64,000 nucleotides of DNA, from the NCBI GenBank assembly GCA_020002185.1, contig CM034541.1, forward strand, positions 50,514,562-50,578,561, in the 5' to 3' direction. A model generated the notes under the pieces. It saw nothing but the letters and a program-made list of their open reading frames with translations, was not told the DNA's origin and did no database searches. Within the stretch, counting starts at the first letter, position 1; each line of letters opens with the position of its first letter. Origin of the DNA: Paraescarpia echinospica. Taxonomy: Eukaryota > Annelida > Polychaeta > Sabellida > Siboglinidae. The position numbers were made by a program, and so were the translations under genes. Of the stretch, positions 10,046 to 21,837 are shown piece by piece.

Positions 10046-10486
10046 ATGTCGAAGAACCCGTACGTGGACTACTACGTTCGTCAGGTCAGCGGACAGCTGC
10101 CGGTCTTCGTCGGCGCTCGGGGTCAACGAGGTCACGGTCTGGGTAATCTCTTCGGGAGTCTGTTTCGAAGCGCCATGCCGCTTATCAAGAGGGGCGCGAT
10201 GGCGTTGGGAAAACGGGCGCTCAACACCGGCATGCACGTGGCGCGCGACGTCGTCGCCGGCGGCAATCTGAAACAGTCGCTAAAAAGGCGCGCGAAGGAG
10301 GCCAGCGCCGATCTTCTCGACGGCCTATTGAATCCGCGGGCGGCGGCGGCGGCGCCACCAAAGAAGAAGAAAAAGAAACAAACGCAGCAGCGCCGTACCC
10401 GCGTCGGCGTAAAGAGAGCGCGCTTAGCGGCGACGACCGTCAGTAGGCGGAAAAGAGCGCGTCGAAAGGACATCTTCGACGAGTAA
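10046..10486 (+). CDS. Small basic virion-associated (core-like) protein
   Basis: A 146-residue, strongly basic protein. The N-terminus holds a conserved Polinton pattern (GQRGHGLGNLFGSLFRS, then PLIKRGAMALGKRAL), likely amphipathic helices, followed by an alanine/lysine-rich tail (PKKKKKK, RRKRARRKD). Proteins of this type sit between the penton-like and major capsid genes in Polintons and are often compared with adenovirus core or pVI/pX-type proteins; that comparison is inference. It begins one base after the penton-like stop. A TATAAG in the preceding coding region (9951-9956) is kept in copy 2. Confidence 0.7.
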   Translation: MSKNPYVDYYVRQVSGQLPVFVGARGQRGHGLGNLFGSLFRSAMPLIKRGAMALGKRALNTGMHVARDVVAGGNLKQSLKRRAKEASADLLDGLLNPRAAAAAPPKKKKKKQTQQRRTRVGVKRARLAATTVSRRKRARRKDIFDE

Positions 10487-10715
10487 CGACGATGGAGCGC
10501 AGCGGACTCGAGAACGACGGTCAGTTCTCGCCGTACTTTCGAGTGCGCGTCGTAGTGGTGGTGATGGCGCCGGCGCCGCCGCGCGGAGGAGATTCGATCC
10601 TGCATACGCTATTAAGTCAACTCGACGGAAAAAAAAAAAAACCACGGCGGCGGCGGCATAAAGAGAGCACGCCTAGCGGCGACGGTCGTCAGTAGGCGGA
10701 AGACGTCGAACGGAC
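10405..10715 (+). repeat. Local duplication between core-like and capsid genes
   Basis: The sequence ggcgtaaagagagcgcgctt with gcggcgacgaccgtcagtag (10406-10447) recurs at 10656-10695 (ggcataaagagagcacgcct, then gcggcgacggtcgtcagtag). Copy 2 has only one such block between the two genes. Copy 1 therefore duplicated about 250 bp here, inserting extra sequence (10487-10655) between the core-like stop and the capsid start. The extra block contains an A11 run (10630-10640). Confidence 0.6.
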
Positions 10716-10728
10716 GACAACGACGACG

Positions 10729-11398
10729 ATGGCGTTCGTGAACGGCTCGACGTGCGAGGGCGTGAAGGGCGAACTGGACCTGTTCAGCGGACCGGTGACG
10801 CAGACGAGCATCGAGAGTAGTCATTGGACCGTCTACCAGCCGCTGACGACTCTCGACGCCGGCGGCCCTATCGAGTTCCTCGTGCCGGGTTCGGGCGAAG
10901 ACTATACGGACCTGGCGAGCATTCAACTGTACGTGCGCTTCAATGTGACGCGGGGGGACGGTACCGATCTGGCGGCCGCGGCCGCGGTGGCGCCGGTCAA
11001 CAATTTCCTGCATTCGATGATCAGTCAAATCGACGTGTCGCTGAACAACACCCTCGTGACGCCGTCGACCAATACGTACGCGTACCGGGCCTACCTCGAG
11101 ACGTTGCTAAGTTACGGTAGCGACGCGAAACGTTCGCATCTCACGGCGTCGTTGTGGTACAAAGACACCGCCGGAAGGATGGACACGCTCGGCAACGCCA
11201 ACGTCGGTTTCGAGACGCGACGCGTCGCGACGGCCGATAGCCACGAGGTGGAGATGATGGGACGGCTGCACGTCGACGCGTTTATGCTAAACAAACACCT
11301 ACCGAACGGCGTCGACACGAAAGTGCGCATAGTGCGCTCGAAGGACGCCTTCTCGCTGATGGGCGCGGCAGCCGTACCGGGGTGGCGCGACGTGCTGC
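10729..11398 (+). CDS. Major capsid protein, double jelly-roll, 3' end in gap
   Basis: The first 223 residues of the Polinton major capsid protein (hexon-like, double jelly-roll) are readable before the gap. Diagnostic stretches are GELDLFSGPVTQTSIESSHW, GSGEDYTDLASIQLYV, NNFLHSMISQIDVSLNNTLV, YRAYLETLLSYGSDAKRSHL, LWYKDTAGRMDTLG and DAFMLNKHLPNG. The family runs to about 430-600 residues, so about half is hidden. The frame is open up to the Ns. It corresponds to the copy 2 gene at 29936-31233. Confidence 0.9.
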
Positions 11399-12398
11399 NN
11401 NNNNNNNNNNNNNNNNNNNNNNNNNNNNNNNNNNNNNNNNNNNNNNNNNNNNNNNNNNNNNNNNNNNNNNNNNNNNNNNNNNNNNNNNNNNNNNNNNNNN
11501 NNNNNNNNNNNNNNNNNNNNNNNNNNNNNNNNNNNNNNNNNNNNNNNNNNNNNNNNNNNNNNNNNNNNNNNNNNNNNNNNNNNNNNNNNNNNNNNNNNNN
11601 NNNNNNNNNNNNNNNNNNNNNNNNNNNNNNNNNNNNNNNNNNNNNNNNNNNNNNNNNNNNNNNNNNNNNNNNNNNNNNNNNNNNNNNNNNNNNNNNNNNN
11701 NNNNNNNNNNNNNNNNNNNNNNNNNNNNNNNNNNNNNNNNNNNNNNNNNNNNNNNNNNNNNNNNNNNNNNNNNNNNNNNNNNNNNNNNNNNNNNNNNNNN
11801 NNNNNNNNNNNNNNNNNNNNNNNNNNNNNNNNNNNNNNNNNNNNNNNNNNNNNNNNNNNNNNNNNNNNNNNNNNNNNNNNNNNNNNNNNNNNNNNNNNNN
11901 NNNNNNNNNNNNNNNNNNNNNNNNNNNNNNNNNNNNNNNNNNNNNNNNNNNNNNNNNNNNNNNNNNNNNNNNNNNNNNNNNNNNNNNNNNNNNNNNNNNN
12001 NNNNNNNNNNNNNNNNNNNNNNNNNNNNNNNNNNNNNNNNNNNNNNNNNNNNNNNNNNNNNNNNNNNNNNNNNNNNNNNNNNNNNNNNNNNNNNNNNNNN
12101 NNNNNNNNNNNNNNNNNNNNNNNNNNNNNNNNNNNNNNNNNNNNNNNNNNNNNNNNNNNNNNNNNNNNNNNNNNNNNNNNNNNNNNNNNNNNNNNNNNNN
12201 NNNNNNNNNNNNNNNNNNNNNNNNNNNNNNNNNNNNNNNNNNNNNNNNNNNNNNNNNNNNNNNNNNNNNNNNNNNNNNNNNNNNNNNNNNNNNNNNNNNN
12301 NNNNNNNNNNNNNNNNNNNNNNNNNNNNNNNNNNNNNNNNNNNNNNNNNNNNNNNNNNNNNNNNNNNNNNNNNNNNNNNNNNNNNNNNNNNNNNNNNN
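11399..12398. other. Assembly gap (1,000 N)
   Basis: Exactly 1,000 undetermined bases, a conventional unknown-size gap. It hides the end of the capsid gene of copy 1, anything downstream of it, and the true left boundary of duplicated segment A. Confidence 1.
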
Positions 12399-12894
12399 CT
12401 GGCTTCAGTAGGCATTACTGCCTCTGCATCTTACATGCCTGCTCTCGCTTTTGACATCTGCTCGGACTGTGCGCATGCGTCTGGCACAATCAAAGATAGG
12501 AGTGGGGCAGTGAATTCAGTTTTCATCAGGTGGTTTTGCCATAACTTATCTATTTTTGTGTCAAACGACTACATCGGCGAAGTATCAACCACAGACTGTG
12601 GGAAACTGTTTCATAAATCTGTGCGTCGGTATATAAATTAGTTATTTCTAATATTTAATCGGCATCTTTCTTTAAATATTTTAGGTAGTGCTCTCTCGTA
12701 TGTACTTTGCTATCTCTCAATGTAACCAAAATTACATAATGCTGCTGGGTCATATTTCCCTATTAGCATCTTATAACTTGCCTGGATCTTCGGGTTTTAA
12801 AGTAAGGCATAACAGCCTTGTGTACACCCGCCTTTATGCATCGTATTTTGGTATTGAGAACGTGGCTTGTCTTGTTATTTTGTGCTTTTATTAA

Positions 12895-13540
12895 AATTTA
12901 AACCTGTCCATCTTCAATTCTTTGTCGAGTTTTGTTTTGAAGGAGAGGATGTTTTCAGCGTTCACTGTTTGCTGAGAAAGGTTGTTCCAGTCTAGGAAGA
13001 TGCGTTGTGATCCTAATATGAAGTCTGCTTGGTGTCTTATACAATTTTTTTTTGTGGCCTCGTGTGCGGTTTGTTGTGATCATGAAGAAGTCCTCTTGAT
13101 TGATGTCGTCGATGCCATTGATAATTCTGTAGACTTGGATCAGGTCTCCTCTTCTTCTTCGGTATGCCAGACTTGGTAAGTTAAGATGTTTCAGCCTGTC
13201 TTCATAGTTCGTTTCTTATTTCTGGGACCAGCTTGGTTGCTCTCCGTTGTGCTATTTAAAGGGTGTTGATGTCTACATTTCATTCATATCTCATCTGAGG
13301 CAACGGTATGATTGAGTTGGTAATTTCAGTCTCTGTAAACGTTCTTTGTATTCAAGGTCTTTGAAACCAGGAATTGATTTGATTGCACCGTGCTGAACAT
13401 TTTCAAGAACTGTAGTATGTGTCATTAAGAGAGGACCCCATACCTGATTAGCATATTCAATGTGTGGGCGGACGAGAGACTTACAAGTTATAAAAAAATA
13501 CTTTTCATCCATGTGATCGAAAGTACGTCAGATTATCTCC
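12895..13540 (-). pseudogene. LINE reverse transcriptase 3' fragments (two, nested)
   Basis: On the minus strand, 13291-13512 reads KSLVRPHIEYANQVWGPLL and IPGFKDLEYKERLQRLKLP, the thumb region of a CR1/Rex-type LINE RT. Further along the same strand (about 13260 to 12900) a second relative reads LAYRRRRGDLIQVYRIING and TTNRTRGHKKK. Frames are broken between the two. The same relics are found at 55385-56010 in segment B. Confidence 0.7.
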
Positions 13541-13599
13541 ATCATCGACTTGGCTTTATTAATTTTTTCTGACATATTTGTTTCAACATTGAGCACTTC

Positions 13600-16500
13600 T
13601 AACAAGGATACTCGTAACTTAAATTGCTTTAGTTGTACAATAATATATCGGCTCAATAATATATCAAAACTTTAAGAAGACCGGATCGAGCCAGTCTCCT
13701 TAAAACATCAGTCTCCTGTATGCAGTGAAGTATGCATAAAAGTCCCCCCATATGCCGTATATATATATACATATATATATATAATATTATATATGGAACT
13801 TCACTATTAAGGTCACAACTGGGACTGCATAAAAATAACCTGAGTAGCGAGGTGACCATATTAGTGGGACTAATTTCCTTTACTTTAAATTATATATGGA
13901 ACTAATGTCCTAGGGTGACCTTAATTGTAATGTGGGAGTATTAATGAGGTGACCGTCAATCGAGGTTCAACGGTAACTATATGATATGTGTGGATGTAGA
14001 TATTAATTCGTTTTTTGGCAGAATAGGGTGATGACAACAAGCGTCGTTTTGTGGACTTAACCATCTACAAGTGCATGTACTAGTGTTTTGCATATATACT
14101 CGTCACATAGCAAACACACTTTTGGTGACGTGTCTATCCCCACACTAAATTTCCTCCCAAGGATTCATTGTGTTGCCCAAAGGGATTATTGGGGTCAAAA
14201 CACCAATACAGTTTCTAAAATGGGGGATTGCTGTGAATGCCCATATCATGCTCGTCAAGCCATTTCAATTCAACATAATTCATGTACTGGATTGCACATA
14301 TGAGTTTGCGTCATTTTTTGCTGAGCTTCTAAATGTTGATATAATAATAGAGGTGGTTTTCTGGTGGAATGCTCTTGAAATTTATCTGGGCTTTTAAAAT
14401 TTTTAGTGTATGTAGCTGGTTTTCTATTGAAATGCTGTTGGAATAAACTTTTAAAATATTACGAATCGTTACGTAAGACTGGTGCAGACAACCCCACACT
14501 CATGTAGCACTTTGTTACGCTTGCCCACAGACCTTCCTCCATATTTTGTTAAATGGCCCCTTACATAATGTACACATATCTAAATTTGATTTTCGGAAGA
14601 GCATCCAACTGTACTTTACTTTCACAAGTTTGCTGTATGGAATATGTTTGAATTACTTATTATTTGAGCTGTAAAATTTAATTATTCCAATATATAATGC
14701 TAATTTGGTTTTCTTTTACAGGAGCAGGTCGGCGGCTTAATATAACAAGCGAGAATGTAAATAGTTGGGAGCCTAACACTGAAAAAGTGGGTTGATATGT
14801 TTGTTCAGATAGTTTCGTAACAAGTATATATTGTATTATTTTTCTGTCAAATGATACAAACATACGATACTATCTCTTTTGTGAAACATTAACACGCATT
14901 TATCAAATTTCACATATGTGTGTATGTACCATATGACTTTTCCAACAATGTAAACAATATATTTGTGACTGATTGCTGTTAAAGTATTGCGTAGTAAATG
15001 CAGACATACTACGTCATTTGTTTGTTTAAAAACTATTGAACTGTATTTGTTTATGACAATATTGTTTCAGTGTTGTGTGTGGCAGGTTCGATCCTTGCTG
15101 GTGTTTTTATAACCACACTACTGGTTGTGCACACACACTTATTCCATTCAATAACTTCAGCCATTTACAATAACTCCACCTAAACTAGATTAATTCCACT
15201 TAAACAACTATTGGAAATAGCACAGCAAATTAGCATTATGAGGAAAGGAGCCAACTTGCATGCTTTCTACAGAAAGACGTCAGTAGGCGACCACATGCTA
15301 ATGTTTCACAACTACAACTGTACTCTAGTATGAAAGGCTATACTGCTGATACTTACATCTTCTGGGGTGTTTGCTAAGGATGGGTGCAGTATGTGTACTG
15401 CTGTAATGCAATAGTAAATTTTTCACGTTTTAAATGTAGTTGTTTGCAAAACTTTGGATAATACCGAACTGTTTTTACTAGGTACTTTTGTTGGTTATGC
15501 AATTTGAACTGACATGTTTCATACAGTATGGACATTAATCACTACTGTATTTGTTTGCATTTTGAAAGAAATTAATCATGTATATTGCAAAGAATATTAT
15601 GTCCTGATGATATTGTTTCTAGATTATCAGGGATTCACTGTATCATATGAACACTTGATGTAACATGATAACATTTGTGTAACAACTTTATTTACACATA
15701 TATGACCATTTACACACATGCTGAATAATATTAGGCATTGGTAATCGACAATAATATTTTCAGACAAACGTGTGTATTAAAACAGGCAATTCTCTTTTAC
15801 TTTACCTCATGATCAGAGGTAATGAGCGACTAACTAGTCTTTTTGTTTTCACTTCTCTAGATTTAAGTACGAATCGACTTGCTCTTTGCTTAATTAACTG
15901 AATGCCAGTTTTTTATGTGTTTACCATAAAGGTGCATGCATTATATTCAACAATACGTTGCCAGTAACATCTGTACTGTTACTGCCACCTTGAGTTTGTA
16001 AATACAAGTTTCAAGAGACAGTGTTACTGAATATCAAATGTTTCAAACAAGTTCAAGTTAGGGAGTAACAAAATAATGTTCTTCTTGAGGAAACTTTGTG
16101 TTTCTTTATATAAATATAAATAATACACAAGTTACTATTGATAGTACACATACTTGAATCGTGTGAACTTTGCTTATTACCCCCAACATAGACAAAAAGC
16201 CAACATTACACAGCTAAATATAGATCTACACACCATAAACTGTGTTCATTTTGGAACCAATGAGCATTCCAGTTTTCACCAGGTCAGATATCCACAGCTA
16301 GACAAGCATGTCGATAAATCTTTAAATAGTTTACTACTAAAACCTAACGTTTCTTTACCGTGTGCTTTTGAGATTTTCATTATAACATACTGGCATATAA
16401 AATATAATGCAACAATGCTGTATTTTTAACATAGATATCATTAAACCACACATGGTTCATCCAACTCTACAAAACTACAAAAGCAGGCATGGGACATGTG

Positions 16501-17820
16501 AAATGTTGCACATTTTAATGAAACACATCACCAGATTTCTTTCCCCTACAACTCTGTTTCTGTGTGGAAAAATATTCAATAAGTACTTGGCATATTTGGC
16601 ATTTGTGCACTATAAGTACTTTGTATCAGACCATCACTTCAGTTGGCATGATCTAGTGGTATGATTGCATATAATTACCTTATCTCTACATCATAGTATC
16701 ATTGCTTTGTGAATCTGCCCTTCAACATTCAAAGACAACATTTTCATGCTAGAAAATAAATTAAAATTACAAAGAATTCACATATACAGGCTAATGGTAC
16801 AATTCATTCTGACATTAGTTAACCTCCTGTTTTACATAGACCTGCTCCAGTGTCTAGATTCTGTTGGCGTCATAAGTTTCAAATCAAGTATCAACCAGCT
16901 GAGATATACCATTTTAATCGGTTACATTTCTGTTAATAAAACTAATAAAGCTGACAAAATAATACATTTTGTTTAAGAAACAAACTGTCTCCAACACTAG
17001 CCCTAAAACATAAAGAAACAAAAACACTGTATCAACTGGACGGCTGCAGCAAAGAGTTATGTGACCTGTTGCCTAGCAAAACCTCCGTCAAGTCATCAAA
17101 AAATATGTAGTGGGTTCGGACATTCCGTCAAATATTTTGTAGAAATTCTGGTCACAAAAGTGTTTCTTTATGGCAAAAATATAAGGCAAAGTTTGTAAAG
17201 TGCCACAGTATGTGATAATGTTTGATTTAGGAGATGTCATGCAGCAATAGTAATGTAATTTACGTATATATAACAATTAACAACATTGTTGGCAAAGCAA
17301 AACTTGACGGAGGTCACATTCAAAATTCAACTGTGATGTAAGCAAAACCACGACGTAGTGGATACATCAATTATTATACAAACTAAAAAAATACTTATCC
17401 ATCAGAAGGGATAACTTGGTTATTTGTATGGTTAGGTAAGAAACCAAGTGCTTAGATTGGTAATTTGTGTGCCACATGGCGCTACCTACATAGACGCAAG
17501 AGACGGTTTGATGAAGATTGCATAACTTGGGACAGCTGTATGCAATGCCATGCATGTTTCCTGTGATTGTTCCATGCTGCATTTTTAAGTACAAGATATT
17601 TGTGAGACTTACCAATTTACATGTTGCCGCATGTGTTCAGCATGCATGATACTCTCAAGACTTCCTTTCCTCCCAGTCCTGAAGTGAACAACATCGTCCA
17701 TATTTATCTACTCATACCACAGCTAATATCACAAGTACCTGGGTTTTATTTTTAAACTGAAAAAATGCTTTAAAATTCGTATAGGTTAAAGTAAAATTAG
17801 TATGTTTTAATGTTGGGAAT
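13600..17820. other. AT-rich sequence without recognised genes (segment A)
   Basis: Both strands hold only short frames that look like chance. A TA-rich microsatellite lies at 13755-13795. A perfect tRNA-type B-box string (ggttcgatcc) at about 15089 has no A-box at proper distance. Conservation with segment B reflects duplication, not selection. Confidence 0.5.
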
Positions 17821-17845
17821 CAACTTCACTCACTTCCGATTGCGA

Positions 17846-19262
17846 CTACATCAGACATCCGCAATCTGCTCAACAAGTCACTAACAACATCGTGCGGGCT
17901 CGATCCCCTACCAACATGGCTGCTGAAAGAAGTCAGTGAGAACTTAGCATCTGGTGTTGTTCCATGCTGCCTGAAACTTGTCAACGTCACCCCTGTGCTT
18001 ATGAAGGCAAATCTCGACAACGAAAATGTGGACAGCTATAGACCGATATAAAACCTGCCTTTTGTGTCAAAGCTATTCGAAAGGTATGTTGCACGCTGTC
18101 TGGTCGACCACTTGACTGATAACAATATTCTTGAACGATACCAACAAGCCTACCAATCGCATCACTCCACGGAAACTGCGCTAGTTCTGGTACATAATGA
18201 CATCCTCGAGGCGCTAGACCGGCGGTATGGAGTCATCCTGGTTCTACTTGACATGTCGGCCGCCTTCGGCACAGTTGACCATGAAATTCTGCTCAGCCGA
18301 TTAGAACAACGCTTCGGAATGGTTGATTCCGTGCTGGCATGGATGCGATCATATCTAACCGACCGGTCGCAGTCAGTAAATATACCAGGTGGCGCTTCCA
18401 TCAAATCTAGCGTCGCTTATGGCGTCCCTCGATGTTCAGTGCTGGGGCCTCTGTTGTTCTATGCGTACTCAGCATCTATTGTTGATATCACCAGAAGACA
18501 CAACTAGGGCTCCCACCTCTGCGCGCACGATACCCGGCTATACGTCAAGTTTGAGATGACCGAAACCAACAGAATGTTGTCTCTACGCCGAATTGAGCAC
18601 TGCATCACCGACGTCCGCGTGTGAATGATAACAAAACGGTCGCATTTGTGTTAGCATCACGAAACAATTAAGCGAAACACAATTGATATCACCGTGATCA
18701 CAACTGGCGACTGCGACATAACGTCAAGACCTACTGCCAGAAACATCGGCGTTGTATTCGACTCGGAAATGTCGATGGTCGTCATGTAAAGAACATGTCC
18801 TGCGTAGCGTACTATCATCTGAGGAACATTGCGTTGATCCATTCGAGCCTAACACAGAAAGCGCAGTCCGTCTTATGTACTCTCTTGTCATTTCGAGAAT
18901 TGACTATGCGAACTGTCTGCTATATGACATCCCCGACTGCAAAGAGTGCAAAATGCTGCTGCTCGGCTGGTGGTCCGCTGCCACAGATGGGACCACATCA
19001 CACCGGTATTCAAGAAACTGCACTGGCTTCCCGTAAAGCAACGCATTCATTACGCAATTCTGCTACTGACGTTTCGTGCTCAACACGCGGACTGGTTCCA
19101 GCTTACATCACCGACTTACTCCACGAACAAAGAGCTACTCGAGTGTTACGTTCAACTACAAACAATGACTTGCACGTGCCACTATCTCGCAGCCGAAACG
19201 GCGTCAGAACTTTCTCGGTATCTGCTCCACGACTATAGATTCACTTCCAAGCGAGATGAAGG
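17846..19262 (+). pseudogene. CR1/L2-type LINE reverse transcriptase, multiply broken
   Basis: Continuous family features across several frames: a pre-RT block with LLKEVSEN, then VDSYRPI followed by a stop near 18049, KLFERYVARCLVDHL, HSTETALVLVHNDI, VLLDMSAAFGTVDHEILL (motif A, about 18240), YGVPRCSVLGPLLF (motif B), and after breaks the C-terminal AARLV, DHITPVFKKLHWLPVKQRI and FSVSAPRL. Motif A has Gly where the first catalytic Asp is expected (AAFGT instead of AAFDT), and motif B has RCS for QGS. Both changes are also in segment B, so the element was dead before the segment was duplicated. Confidence 0.8.
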
Positions 19263-19379
19263 CAACCTGTTGCTTTGTGACATTCAAAAGACTTTCGAAA
19301 ACCCATCTTTTCCGGGTTGCTTAAGCAACATAGGCGCCACCAGTCAGTTTATTTGTTTATATTATTCGTTATCTTGTAC

Positions 19380-19685
19380 ATGTGTTTAAACTAATATTAC
19401 ACAATCTTTACTGATTTATTATTAATATACCTTTAATTATAACGATCATCTTTAGCGGTAACTTATTCTTTTTAATTTGTGTATATATTTTCATTTATTT
19501 TAAATAATTTAATATTATAAATTTTATGTAACTTATTAAAGTTCTGCATTTATAAATATATAAAACACAAACCTTCTAATACACAAAAAGCTTGTATGAA
19601 AGCAACGTTCAGGGGGTTTTCGTTTGGTATTCGACACACATGTCCAAATTATCGGAGTCTTCTATGTATGATGACATCTGAGATT
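19380..19685. other. AT-rich spacer
   Basis: No gene or repeat recognised between the LINE 3' end and repeat R copy 2. Confidence 0.4.
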
Positions 19686-20709
19686 GTTGGTATATTCGGC
19701 AATAATTTCATTTAATATTTATTGAATGTTGGTTGAAACATATTATAGAGCAAACAAATCAAAACAAGTCATTAGTCAAAATCAAGTCATGCGTGCAATT
19801 CACGAAGGTGGTAATTGTATGTAATGGCATAATAAAACGAAAAGAAGTTGTAAAGTTACAAATAATAATGTTCGTGGGCATATAATCCGCTCGTGTTTTG
19901 GGCCGGTTGACATGTACGACCCCACAAATAATCTGTAACACTACAAGTATAATATATTATGTAACCCTGGCGGAATTGTTTCGTGCAAGCGGTTGCATAG
20001 GCTATTGTTATGTCAATGGCCAGACGGGGGTAGGGTAGCTTGAGCCACACCCAGTCGCAGTTTGCTAGGGATCATGGACGTGTCCACAAATATATACGTA
20101 CAGTTCTTTCGGCTCCGTATTACGGGTATCAATATACACGGCCTGGTGAGTTATTTGTTTTTCATGTTTATATGTTATATATAATAGTGATATTATTAGA
20201 ATAATGCATAACTTGTTGCCTCATTACCCGTCAGTTCGGGCATGCCAGCTATAGTATAACGAGTGTAGCAGCGTTCGGTCGCAAAATGTTAAACTGTGTT
20301 TACAGACGACTTACATATCTAGCAAGCATCCTAACTAATTATTGTGATATATAGGTATATCGTATGCATACGTTTGACTTTAGATAATGTGATAGTTACT
20401 AGTTAAAAGAAGTACTTAGCTAAAACAAGTTTCTCTGACTCTTTGTTTGTTCAAGTTCACACAACTATCTATAGGGTGACTGATTATTACATTCGGTTGA
20501 ATTAACACGTCTAATATTAGAACAGCCGACGCAACTTAGTAATGTAGCATTGGCTGCTTGACTACAGTGTTGCAATGTTATAGTCGCAACTAGCACGCTG
20601 TCTCTCTGTGTCCCTGCCCATATATAGGCCTTTATATGTCTGTTTTTCTCCCCGTCTCCCCTTTTCCAACTCTCCCTCTCTCCCCGAATCTCTCTCTCTC
20701 TCTCTCTCC

Positions 20710-20760
<51 letters not shown>

Positions 20761-20790
20761 ACTCTCTCTCTCTCCTCCATCCTCTGTGTT
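19686..20790 (+). repeat. Repeat R, copy 2 (adjoins Polinton copy 2 side)
   Basis: Second copy of the block at 5705-6757, in the same orientation, ending in an expanded CT run (20690-20776) and cctccatcctctgtgtttgtctg. After this shared end the sequence diverges: ttataatgtcaatc here, Polinton coding sequence in copy 1. Confidence 0.75.
20690..20776. repeat. (CT)n microsatellite
   Basis: Nearly pure CT dinucleotide repeat with occasional CCC or TTT interruptions. Confidence 0.9.
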
Positions 20791-20839
20791 TGTCTGTTAT
20801 AATGTCAATCTATAAGTCAGTCAGATTGTACGGTAGTCC

Positions 20840-21310
20840 GCCTGTCTGTCTGCCTGTATGCCTGTCTGCATGTCTGCCTGTCTGCCTGTCTGCCTGTCTG
20901 CCTGTCTGCCTGTCTGCCTGTCTGCCTGTCTGCCTGTCTGCCTGTCTGCCTGTCTGCCTGTCTGCCTGTCTGCCTGTCTGCCTGTCTGCCGGCCTACCTC
21001 CTTCTCTGCCGGTATGTTTTTGTGACTGTCTGCCTCTATGCCTGCCTGCCCGCCTGCCCGCCCGCCTGCCCGCCCGCCCGCCTGCCCGCCTGCCCGCCTG
21101 CCCGCCTGCCCGCCCGCCCGCCCGCCCGCCCGCCCGCCCGCCCGCCCGCCCGCCTGCCCGCCCGCCCGCGCCCGCCCGCCCGCCCGATCGCCCGACTGCC
21201 TGTCTTGTCTGCCTGTCTTGTCTGCCTGTCTTGTCTGCATGTCTTGTCTGCCTTGTCTGCCTGTCTTGTCTGCATGTCTTGTCTGCCTGTCTTGTCTGCA
21301 TGTCTTGCAT
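20840..21310. repeat. TGCC/TGTC and CCCG minisatellite
   Basis: 20840-20990 is a regular 8-bp repeat (ctgcctgt). 21040-21185 is a cccgcctg/cccg array, and 21200-21310 a gtcttgtctgcct array. Long open frames run through all six readings because the unit lacks stops; none is a gene. The CCCG tract gives repeated GGGC on the minus strand. Confidence 0.9.
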
Positions 21311-21318
21311 GCATGCGT

Positions 21319-21680
21319 AAAAGCAGACTTACGCACTTACAACTGTATAAACAAAGGGTGGCAATGCGCATACGCATGCAAGCAGGCTTACGTGCTTACA
21401 ACTGTTTAAACAAAGGGTGGCAATGCGCATACGCATGCAAGCAGGCTTACGTGCTGTTTAAACAAATGTACGCACGTGCATATGCATGCATGCATGCATG
21501 CATGCATAAAAGCAGTGTGTTAGGAGACGATGTTTTATCCATTGTGACATGCATGCATGGTAGGCTTACAACTGTTTAAACAAAGGGTGTCAATGCATGA
21601 ACGTGCACACGCATGCATGCATGCATGCACGCACGCTTGCACGCGCACATGCATGCATACATAAAAGCAGTCTTACCGAT
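21319..21680. repeat. Minisatellite of about 60 bp with GTTTAAAC and GCATGC palindromes
   Basis: Units begin cttacaactgtttaaacaaa and continue gggtggcaatgcgcatacgc, seen at about 21338, 21396 and 21565, with a shortened copy at about 21446. Stretches of gcatgcatgcat and acgcatgc follow some units, ending each time in ataaaagcag. There is no coding potential. It is a tandem array, not a CRISPR: no unique constant-length spacers. Confidence 0.65.
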
Positions 21681-21837
21681 GTGTTGGCGAATGATGAGTC
21701 GATGATGCGTTGTTCATTGTGACAAATCTATGAGAGGTTGAGAACCGATCAGGAGTGTTTGACTGAAAAATGGTGAATGAGCAATGAGCGCGCGTTTGCG
21801 CGCAACGTCAAACACAGCGGTGGCGCATGACACTACG

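Larger units (their letters stand above)
6757..11398 (+). mobile_element. Polinton/Maverick-type element, copy 1 (truncated)
   Basis: GC-rich, densely coding island on the plus strand: conserved unknown protein (5' truncated), small membrane protein, integrase, membrane protein, penton-like protein, basic core-like protein and major capsid protein. The order and sequences match the minus-strand arm of copy 2 (29.9-35 kb), but with many differences, so it is not a recent duplicate. It begins abruptly at about 6757 next to repeat R. It lacks the upstream ATPase and NADAR genes and disappears into the assembly gap within the capsid gene. Confidence 0.85.
12399..18647 (+). repeat. Segment A: duplicated block (partner 54882-61335)
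   Basis: From ctggcttcagtaggcattac to gtccgcgtgtgaatgataac the sequence matches 54882-61335 nearly base for base, with scattered substitutions and a few indels. Segment B has an extra 220 bp laminin-G exon (59545-59763) that is missing here. Segment A itself is AT-rich and contains only LINE relics. The left end touches the assembly gap, so its extent is unknown; on the right A continues into the rest of a LINE, whereas B is replaced by U2/LINE sequence. Confidence 0.9.

Noticed and set aside
11112..12641. Frames running across the N gaps (also 52055-53572)
   Set aside because: They are artefacts of undetermined bases.
15085..15095. Perfect B-box string ggttcgatcc (also in segment B near 57585)
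   Set aside because: No A-box or tRNA fold around it, so neither a tRNA nor a SINE head is supported.
20790..21579. Frames of 110-185 codons rich in Cys/Leu/Pro or Arg/Gln
   Set aside because: They arise from the TGCC/CCCG minisatellite, which lacks stops in all frames. No non-repeat domain is present.
21319..21680. Regularly spaced repeats resembling a CRISPR array
   Set aside because: The whole unit repeats, including the parts between the palindromes, so it is a minisatellite in a eukaryotic genome.
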